From contig JAEYUU010000779.1 of NCBI GenBank assembly GCA_023429545.1, forward strand, positions 1 to 5,614: 5,614 nt of DNA, written 5' to 3'. Source of the DNA: Verrucomicrobiota bacterium (GTDB lineage: Bacteria; Verrucomicrobiota; Verrucomicrobiia; Verrucomicrobiales; Verrucomicrobiaceae). The translations under genes and the position numbers were made by a program. The stretch's first letter is position 1, and each line of letters starts with the position of its first letter. This document shows, in pieces, positions 1-4,496 of the stretch. Under the pieces are notes generated by a model that had not been told where the DNA came from, ran no database searches, and saw nothing but the letters and a program-made list of their open reading frames with translations.

Positions 1-3
1 AGC

Positions 4-414
4 CTAGACCGCGCTTCGTGGCGGTGGCGTGACGGGCTTGCTATCCCACTGGGACGAAATCAAGGGGACTGCTGCCCAGCAAGGCGCAGGCAGACCCGTA
101 CGAGGGGACGGTGCTTCGATGGACCCCGCAGGCAGCATGGTGAACCATTGCGGAACCTTATCCATCCTTTCAGTAGGAATAGACGTACTACCCTGCTGTT
201 TCTGCTCTTCTTGAGCCTTGGCGGCTTGCAGCTTCTGGCACATCGCACAGGGATGCTCGCCGTCGAAAGTTTCCTGGAGACCCTGCACCAGACCTCTCTC
301 CGAAGAATAGCTTTTGACCATCTGCGCCCAGGCCACAACCTGCAGCACACCCCAATGCGCCCCAATGGATACCATGAGGGTCGCAATCAAGAGGAGCCGG
401 GCGGCAGCTTTCAC
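4..414 (-). CDS. Small exported protein with CxxC motif, function unknown
   Basis: This is a 136-residue protein starting at GTG (412-414) and ending with TAG at positions 4-6. An in-frame TAG at 439-441 means no earlier start codon is available, and an inner ATG at residue 14 is the only other good choice. Residues 6-28 are hydrophobic and end in Ala-Trp-Ala (28-30), which fits a signal peptide cleaved before Gln31. The mature part has His54-Pro-Cys56-Ala-Met-Cys59, a CxxC pair that could bind metal or form a disulfide. A Lys/Gln/Glu-rich stretch follows (61-75), and the tail is proline-rich with Thr-Pro-Pro-Pro-Arg at 129-133. I have an impression of similar small proteins in Verrucomicrobiota, but I cannot confirm it and assign no function. 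It lies 97 bp downstream of the ligase-like gene on the same strand. No Shine-Dalgarno sequence is visible; the bases before the start are pyrimidine-rich. Confidence 0.68.
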   Translation of the reverse strand: MKAAARLLLIATLMVSIGAHWGVLQVVAWAQMVKSYSSERGLVQGLQETFDGEHPCAMCQKLQAAKAQEEQKQQGSTSIPTERMDKVPQWFTMLPAGSIEAPSPRTGLPAPCWAAVPLISSQWDSKPVTPPPRSAV

Positions 415-435
415 GGCAGGGAAGGGGAGGAGACT

Positions 436-464
436 ATGCTAACTCGATAATTCAATGCGCTCAA
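436..464 (-). promoter_or_regulatory. Possible promoter for the small CxxC protein gene
   Basis: Read on the minus strand, TTGAGC (464-459) and TAGCAT (441-436) are separated by exactly 17 bases. Each matches the sigma-70 consensus at 4 of 6 positions. Transcription would begin near 429, giving a leader of about 15 bases before the GTG at 414. The match is modest, so the gene may instead be read through from the gene upstream. Confidence 0.28.
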
Positions 465-511
465 TTCCAAGTCCAGCTGAAAAGTGAGGCATTTTGGGGC
501 TGGCGGTGAAA

Positions 512-1885
512 TTAAGGGTTATTGCCCACGGTCTTGCGATTCCTTCGGTGCCACCACGCCGCGGTAGCTATCACGAGCGGAAAGGTAATCAACAAGGGTT
601 CCATCTGTGGAATGCTCAGCAGATTGGTCAAAGTCTGGCCGTCAAAAATGAGACCGGTGCAACCAAACACAAGGAGCACAAACCAAGTGTACTCGCCCTC
701 ACGGGCGAGGGTGAGGGAGCGCCGGAGGCCGATCACCAGCAGCGCGAGCGCCAGTCCCAGACCGATGAGCCCGCCATGAACCAGGGTGGCGATAAACACA
801 CTGTGATGATGCATGTGCAAGTGGGACAGACTGCGGGTGAAATGCTCCGCCGGACCCCACTGGCCCACTCCGATGAGCCACTCATGAGGTTCCACAAAAC
901 CGCTCATGGCTCGCGCGTAGATCTCCATCCGCCCTCCATCCCACCGGGTGAGCATTTCCTGGATGGGCGTCGCGGAGTGAGATGGCTGCAGCGCAGGATC
1001 TGCGCGGGTGGCGATCTGCCAGTCGACCACTTTCTGCACCAGTGGACCGCTGAGTTGAAAGAGAGCAATGGCTGCCAGCAGCGAGGCCCAAGGGAGCGCC
1101 GCGTGGCGGAATCCGCGCATCCACATCAGTGCTGCATGAGCCGCGAGCAGTGCCAGCAGCGCCCCGCGGCACCGGGTGTAACACACCGCGGCCAGCAAAA
1201 TGACGATGGATACGTGCAGCAGCAGTCGCTCCCGCGGGACGGTGATCCGATCACGCAGGCACCAGAGCCACATGAGAGCAAACCCAAAAGTCAGGCCCGT
1301 CGTCACGGAATTTAGTCCGCCATAGACAAACCAATTGGTCAGCCGCTCGCCAAAGACATGGCCCGGAAGAAAGCCATAGACCAGGATCATGCTCACCGCT
1401 GCGGCAAACGCGGCGCTGTAGCCAGTCCATAATCCCAAACGATCCAGACTGGTGAGGTCCTGCGCGGCGTGCCATACCACGATGGCGAAGCACGCCAGCA
1501 GCAGTCCGCCCAGCAGCCATCCTCCTGCGAGCCACCCATCCCTTCCGTCCACCATGCCATAGCCCAGAAGAGACCGAATCGTCATCCAGCAGAGGAAGTG
1601 GGCGGCCACAATACGAAAGGTGTCTCCCTTTGCATTCTCCCAGATCGCGACCCAAGGCATCCAGACGAAGACGAGCGGGACCAAAGCAAGCATCCATGCC
1701 CCCCTCAGGTGGTCGTTATACATCAGGTACTGTCCGCAGAGATAGCCAGCCAGCAGCAGACGGCAGGCACTCAGAGCCGCCCTGTCATCGAGGCGCGAGG
1801 CCATGCGTGATCTACCCCACCAGCCCGGCTTGACTGGCCGGCTTGGGTCGCTGGTGGAAATGGCGGCTTCGGCAGGCGGCGGCAT
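512..1885 (-). CDS. O-antigen ligase/polymerase-like membrane protein (Wzy_C type)
   Basis: This 457-residue integral membrane protein has about 11-12 hydrophobic segments, roughly at 40-52, 64-84, 88-108, 119-139, 153-173, 190-210, 220-235, 238-256, 262-282, 361-388, 398-415 and 429-445. The Wzy_C family (WaaL O-antigen ligase and Wzy polymerase) has an Ser-Arg-Gly-Ala-like signature, seen here as Thr237-Arg-Cys-Arg240-Gly-Ala242. It also has a large periplasmic loop, here about 283-360, containing Arg319, Trp336 and Gly339-Val-Gly341. The loop ends in a His-rich motif (357-361) leading into a Gly-Gly-Leu-Ile-Gly turn (371-375). Such proteins transfer or polymerise undecaprenyl-linked glycans at the outer face of the inner membrane. 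Ligase and polymerase cannot be told apart from sequence alone, and no glycosyltransferase genes are adjacent. The first 27 residues are polar and proline-rich, so ATG at 1802-1804 (Met28) is a possible alternative start. Neither start has a clear ribosome binding site. Confidence 0.88.
   Translation of the reverse strand: MPPPAEAAISTSDPSRPVKPGWWGRSRMASRLDDRAALSACRLLLAGYLCGQYLMYNDHLRGAWMLALVPLVFVWMPWVAIWENAKGDTFRIVAAHFLCWMTIRSLLGYGMVDGRDGWLAGGWLLGGLLLACFAIVVWHAAQDLTSLDRLGLWTGYSAAFAAAVSMILVYGFLPGHVFGERLTNWFVYGGLNSVTTGLTFGFALMWLWCLRDRITVPRERLLLHVSIVILLAAVCYTRCRGALLALLAAHAALMWMRGFRHAALPWASLLAAIALFQLSGPLVQKVVDWQIATRADPALQPSHSATPIQEMLTRWDGGRMEIYARAMSGFVEPHEWLIGVGQWGPAEHFTRSLSHLHMHHHSVFIATLVHGGLIGLGLALALLVIGLRRSLTLAREGEYTWFVLLVFGCTGLIFDGQTLTNLLSIPQMEPLLITFPLVIATAAWWHRRNRKTVGNNP
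692..717. repeat. Two overlapping, mutually exclusive hairpins inside the ligase-like gene
   Basis: CTCGCCC (692-698) pairs perfectly with GGGCGAG (703-709) across a 4-base loop. CCCTCAC (696-702) also pairs perfectly with GTGAGGG (711-717) across an 8-base loop. The arms overlap, so only one can form at a time. The stretch codes for the cytoplasmic loop around residues 390-398. It may be chance in GC-rich coding DNA. Confidence 0.4.
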
Positions 1886-2168
1886 TGAGCAACCAATTCA
1901 GAATTGCGCGAATGGCGAATGACAAGAAAGTTTCGCAACCAGTGGGACAATCGTCGCAAGCGGGCGTTTTGGCTGTCTTGCTCCATACTATTGTTTGACG
2001 GAAAAGGACCGCGCCCCCAACGGCTCAGTCTGCGGGCATCCTCACCCACCTCCCACTCAAGAAGGCCTGTACACAACGCTCCGAGACGCATCTCCTTTCG
2101 TCATCCTTTGCCGCGTCGCCGCTTTGCGTCTACTCTGCCCCGTACCCCCTTCCGCACGCACTGCACAC
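1886..2168. other. Divergent intergenic region between ligase-like gene and rsmA-Nudix
   Basis: This 283-bp stretch separates two genes transcribed away from each other, so it should hold promoters for both. I see no strong sigma-70 promoter. On the minus strand, TTGTCA (about 1924-1919) with a poor TCTGAA 17 bases on is the best candidate for the ligase-like gene. On the plus strand, TACTAT at 1986-1991 resembles a -10 box but lacks a properly spaced -35. The frame of the downstream gene stays open back to a TTG at 1995, but the resulting peptide is proline/arginine-rich and is not part of RsmA. A 13-bp palindrome (1894-1906) and a 7-bp tandem repeat (1908-1921) lie at the left end. Confidence 0.6.
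1894..1906. promoter_or_regulatory. 13-bp palindrome, possible operator
   Basis: CAATTC (1894-1899) and GAATTG (1901-1906) form a perfect inverted repeat around one central base, only 8 bp upstream of the ligase-like start codon at 1885. Just beyond it, GCGAATG occurs twice in tandem (1908-1914 and 1915-1921). The position would suit a repressor site near the transcription start. No known regulator motif is recognised, and so short a palindrome can arise by chance. Confidence 0.25.
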
Positions 2169-3491
2169 ATGTCTTTCAAGCACAAGAAAAGCCTCGGACA
2201 GAACTTTCTCTGCGACACCAATCTCGCGCGCTGGATCGCGGACCAGATCCAGCCGGACGGTGCGCCCTATGTCATTGAGGTGGGGCCGGGGCAGGGGGCC
2301 CTCACGGAGCATCTCCTGGGGCGTCCCCAGCACTTGCTTTTGATTGAGAAGGACAACACCCTCGCCGCCGACCTCCAAGAGGAACTGGCGGATAGCGGTC
2401 ACGCGGAGATCTGGCATGGGGATGCGACGCGGTTCGACCTCAGGCCCCTCTACAAGCAGGGCGGGGTGAAGCTGGTGGGGAATCTGCCGTACTCGGTGGG
2501 AGGGGAGATACTGAAACATTTTCTTACGCCTCCCACGCCGATTGTGGAGGCCGTGTTCATGCTGCAAAAGGAAGTGTGTGAGCGCATTGTCGCACGGCGC
2601 GAAGATGATGCCTACGGTGGGCTGAGCCTCTTGGTACAGCATGACTGGGATGCCTCGATTCTGCGCATCGTCCCTCCGGAGGCGTTCAAGCCACGTCCCC
2701 GGGTCCATTCGGCCATCGTGCGGCTGACACCGAAGGCGCCGGGCACGCTGCCGGTGCATGATCGCCGCCTTTTCGACAGGCTCGTGCGCATGGGCTTTTC
2801 CCAACGGCGCAAGCAGCTCAAGAATCTGCTTCCCGAAGCTCCCGGCGGCTGGCAGGCGCTCATGGAGGCCTTGGGCAAATCAATCACAGTACGTGCCGAG
2901 GAACTTTCACTCCAGGAGTGGGTACGGATCACCCGCCACTATGAGAACCGGCACGAAGAGGATCGTGGGCAGAAGGCCTCCGAAATCTTCGATGTGGTGG
3001 ATGCGAAAAACCAGGTCACCGGCCAGGCGCCACGCGGCGAAGTGCATGCAAAGGGGTTGAGGCATCGCGCGGTGCACGTGTTTGTGTTCAACAGGCACGG
3101 CGAACTCTGGCTGCAGCAGCGCTCTCATTTGAAGGACGTGCATCCACTCGCGTGGGACTCCAGCGCGGCAGGGCACCTCGATTCAGGCGAAGACTACGCC
3201 ACGGCGGCGGTGCGTGAGCTGAAGGAGGAATTGGGCATTGAGGCCCCCACCGCATGCGTGGGCATGGTGCCCGCATGCGAAGCCACCGGCTGGGAATTCG
3301 TGGAGCTTCATGTGGCGGAGCATTCCGGGCCCATGAATTTTGCGCCGGAGGAGATTGTCACCGGTCAGTTCTTCCGGGTTGAGCAAATTGGTGACTGGAT
3401 TGCTGCCCGACCGCAGGATTTCGCAGGAGGTTTTCTCGAATGCTTCAAGGTGTGGCAGACGCGCCAGCAGGAGAAGGGCGCCACCGCGTAG
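2169..3491 (+). CDS. rsmA: RsmA (16S rRNA dimethyladenosine transferase) fused to Nudix hydrolase
   Basis: This 440-residue protein has two complete domains. Residues 1-256 are RsmA/KsgA, which uses S-adenosylmethionine to dimethylate the two adjacent adenines in the 3'-terminal hairpin of 16S rRNA late in small-subunit assembly. Visible landmarks are the N-terminal Leu-Gly-Gln-Asn-Phe-Leu (9-14), Gly39-Pro-Gly41-Gln-Gly43 (SAM-binding motif I), Glu60, Gly84-Asp85-Ala86, the catalytic Asn105-Leu-Pro-Tyr108 and Phe210-Ser-Gln-Arg-Arg. Residues 272-432 form a Nudix domain of IDI/YfcD type. Its Nudix box (335-357) is intact: Gly335, Glu341, Arg349-Glu350 and Glu353-Glu354. The box coordinates the metal for pyrophosphate hydrolysis; the substrate is unknown. 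RsmA alone is usually about 260-290 residues, so the second domain is an addition. I chose ATG at 2169 because RsmA homology begins there; the frame is open back to TTG at 1995. There is no Shine-Dalgarno sequence. In-frame GTG codons at residues 276-277 could in principle start a separate Nudix product, but no ribosome binding site precedes them. Confidence 0.97.
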   Translation: MSFKHKKSLGQNFLCDTNLARWIADQIQPDGAPYVIEVGPGQGALTEHLLGRPQHLLLIEKDNTLAADLQEELADSGHAEIWHGDATRFDLRPLYKQGGVKLVGNLPYSVGGEILKHFLTPPTPIVEAVFMLQKEVCERIVARREDDAYGGLSLLVQHDWDASILRIVPPEAFKPRPRVHSAIVRLTPKAPGTLPVHDRRLFDRLVRMGFSQRRKQLKNLLPEAPGGWQALMEALGKSITVRAEELSLQEWVRITRHYENRHEEDRGQKASEIFDVVDAKNQVTGQAPRGEVHAKGLRHRAVHVFVFNRHGELWLQQRSHLKDVHPLAWDSSAAGHLDSGEDYATAAVRELKEELGIEAPTACVGMVPACEATGWEFVELHVAEHSGPMNFAPEEIVTGQFFRVEQIGDWIAARPQDFAGGFLECFKVWQTRQQEKGATA

Positions 3492-3524
3492 CCGTACGTG
3501 TTTCGACAGCATCTGGTTGCGTGA

Positions 3525-3591
3525 GAAAGGGTTCATCAATGGTGCCACCGCCACAGGTTGTGCGGGTAGCGATTGTAGGTTGAACCCTTTC
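3525..3591. repeat. 67-bp element with perfect 11-bp inverted repeats
   Basis: GAAAGGGTTCA (3525-3535) is exactly the reverse complement of TGAACCCTTTC (3581-3591), separated by 45 bp. Nested inside is a second stem, CCGC (3548-3551) plus ACA (3553-3555) pairing with TGT (3559-3561) plus GCGG (3562-3565), with one bulged C and a 3-base loop. The element lies between the rsmA-Nudix stop (3491) and the next gene. Its right arm falls between the -35 and -10 boxes of a candidate promoter. No T-run follows, so a standard intrinsic terminator is unlikely. Paired operator sites, or a structured 3' end of the upstream transcript, are both possible. Confidence 0.6.
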
Positions 3592-3601
3592 CCTGTATTA
3601 T
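3573..3601 (+). promoter_or_regulatory. Candidate sigma-70 promoter for the Trp-rich protein gene
   Basis: TTGTAG (3573-3578) and TATTAT (3596-3601) are spaced by exactly 17 bases. The -10 matches the consensus at 5 of 6 positions; the -35 keeps only the TTG core. Transcription would start near 3608, just after the ATG at 3602, so that ATG could not be the start codon of this transcript. The first remaining start is ATG 3671. The right arm of the 11-bp inverted repeat (3581-3591) lies in the spacer, where a bound protein could block polymerase. Confidence 0.42.
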
Positions 3602-3611
3602 ATGACAAATA

Positions 3612-3647
3612 TTGTTGCAGCACATGTCCTGAAACAGGCTGCGGCAA
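3612..3647 (+). promoter_or_regulatory. Leader hairpin in the 5' untranslated region
   Basis: TTGTTGCAGC (3612-3621) pairs with GCTGCGGCAA (3638-3647) over all ten positions: eight Watson-Crick pairs and two G-U wobbles. The loop is 16 bases and can form a further CTG/CAG stem around AAA. It would sit about 4 bases from the predicted transcript start. A CA-rich, unpaired stretch (3648-3670) then runs up to the ATG at 3671. Stabilising the RNA 5' end or controlling translation are possible roles. It is not a terminator, as no U-tract follows. Confidence 0.4.
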
Positions 3648-3670
3648 GTCAACACAACCAACCAGCCGCC

Positions 3671-4405
3671 ATGAAACCAGAAGAGCGCGCCACATTCATC
3701 CTCGGTCAGCTCAATTACGGCCTGCGCACGCAGTGGTCGCAGATTGAGGAAATTGAAGACTCCCTCGAAACCATGCTGCGCGAGGCTCATGCGAGGGCGG
3801 ACACCTACATTCCTCCGGGCAGGCGTGCGGCGTGGGACCAGACTTGGAACGAGGTGTGGCAGACGCTTTCCGCCATTCGTGAAGATGCGGGCCAGTCATG
3901 GCGCCTGTATGAGGCGGGAGATTCCGCGCGGGCACCCGAGCCTTGGAAACACGTTACGGAGCAGGACAGAAAGCTCGATCACCTGTTTGATACGCTTCAG
4001 GCCATCGGCCGGGAATCCGTACCCCAAGGTGACCTCGATCCATGGTACGACTCATGGAAAGGACATTGGGTGAATATCAATGGACGCCTCGCCAGCCTTC
4101 GCGCCCATGCCATCGCCACGCGCTTCCAGCTTGAGATGCGCAGGGAGTACGGGTTGGATAAGGCGGACGAGGTTACGCGCCAGATTCTGGAGCATCTTCC
4201 GGAAGACGCGACGCTGGAGGATGCAGAAAAGTACGCCGCCGAGTATCGCAAAGCCTATCAGGAGTTCGAGGACCATCGCGATCATCCCACATTTCGCGAC
4301 ATTTTGCGCGGCCTGCTGCTCTTCCCTGAAGACACCCCCGACGATCATCTGGTGCGCCGTCGGCGGGTGGAGGAAGAGGCGGCGACGGTGGGCAAGGATG
4401 ACTGA
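3671..4405 (+). CDS. Unrecognised helical protein with duplicated WxxxWxxxW segment
   Basis: This gene encodes 244 residues from ATG 3671 to TGA 4403-4405. I do not recognise the family. The protein is soluble, charged and mostly helix-forming, with no signal peptide or membrane segment. Two regions resemble each other. One runs from about 27 to 73, ending with Trp55, Trp59 and Trp63; the other from about 98 to 147, with Trp125, Trp129 and Trp133. In both, an acidic helix with Leu-x-Thr-x-Leu or Leu-Glu-Thr-Met-Leu character leads through a Pro/Gly turn to a helix with Trp at every fourth position. The C-terminal part (150-205) is a long charged helical stretch rich in Glu, Arg and Tyr, followed by a short hydrophobic turn (211-218) and an Arg/Glu tail. 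The frame stays open up to ATG 3602, but the extra 23 residues are low-complexity and overlap a predicted leader hairpin, so I prefer 3671. It lies 179 bp after rsmA-Nudix and converges with the sulfatase gene. Confidence 0.82.
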   Translation: MKPEERATFILGQLNYGLRTQWSQIEEIEDSLETMLREAHARADTYIPPGRRAAWDQTWNEVWQTLSAIREDAGQSWRLYEAGDSARAPEPWKHVTEQDRKLDHLFDTLQAIGRESVPQGDLDPWYDSWKGHWVNINGRLASLRAHAIATRFQLEMRREYGLDKADEVTRQILEHLPEDATLEDAEKYAAEYRKAYQEFEDHRDHPTFRDILRGLLLFPEDTPDDHLVRRRRVEEEAATVGKDD

Positions 4406-4413
4406 ATGGCATT

Positions 4414-4496
4414 CAGTAAACAGTGGGTCAGCAATCAGTCAGCAAGGAATGCGAGCGCAATGTCGCACAGTCGGTTCCTCGACTTACTGATTACTG
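4414..4496. repeat. Degenerate CAGTAAN heptamers forming a long foldback between convergent genes
   Basis: On the plus strand the units CAGTAAA, CAGTGGG, CAGCAAT, CAGT and CAGCAAG run from 4414. On the minus strand, CAGTAAT and CAGTAAG occupy 4496-4483. The outer arms, 4414-4429 and 4481-4496, pair over 16 positions: 13 Watson-Crick pairs, two G-T wobbles and one A-A mismatch. Inside, AGGAA (4445-4449) pairs with TTCCT (4475-4479), and TGCGA (4450-4454) with TCGCA (4463-4467). The right arm includes the sulfatase stop codon. The fold could act as a two-way terminator, although no clear T-run follows on either strand. Confidence 0.55.

Noticed and set aside
494..1315. Open frame of 273 codons on the plus strand opposite the ligase-like gene
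   Set aside because: It is antisense to a clear membrane protein. Its composition (His, Gln, Arg, Pro-rich) is what the reverse strand of hydrophobic codons gives, and no domain is recognisable.
1995..2168. N-terminal extension of RsmA from TTG 1995, with a weakly hydrophobic stretch that might look like a signal peptide
   Set aside because: RsmA is cytoplasmic and its conserved N-terminus begins right after ATG 2169. The extension is proline/arginine-rich and uses a rare start codon.
1904..2278. Plus-strand open frame of 124 codons across the intergenic region into rsmA
   Set aside because: It overlaps the RsmA start in another frame and is Arg/Ser/Pro-rich without motifs, typical of a GC-rich chance frame.
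2130..2804. Open frame of 224 codons on the minus strand opposite rsmA
   Set aside because: It lies almost entirely within the RsmA domain, whose conserved motifs explain the sequence. The antisense product shows no family features.
3525..3591. The 67-bp inverted-repeat element as a miniature transposable element
   Set aside because: The flanks (TGA on the left, CCT on the right) show no target-site duplication, and a single copy in the window gives no evidence of mobility. It is kept only as a structural repeat.
3492..3601. Rho-independent terminator after rsmA-Nudix
   Set aside because: Stems exist, but the loop is long and no run of T follows the right arm.
4080..4490. Plus-strand open frame of 136 codons overlapping the Trp-rich protein gene
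   Set aside because: It is out of frame with the longer gene and has Arg/Ser/Trp-rich chance composition. It ends inside the repeat region.
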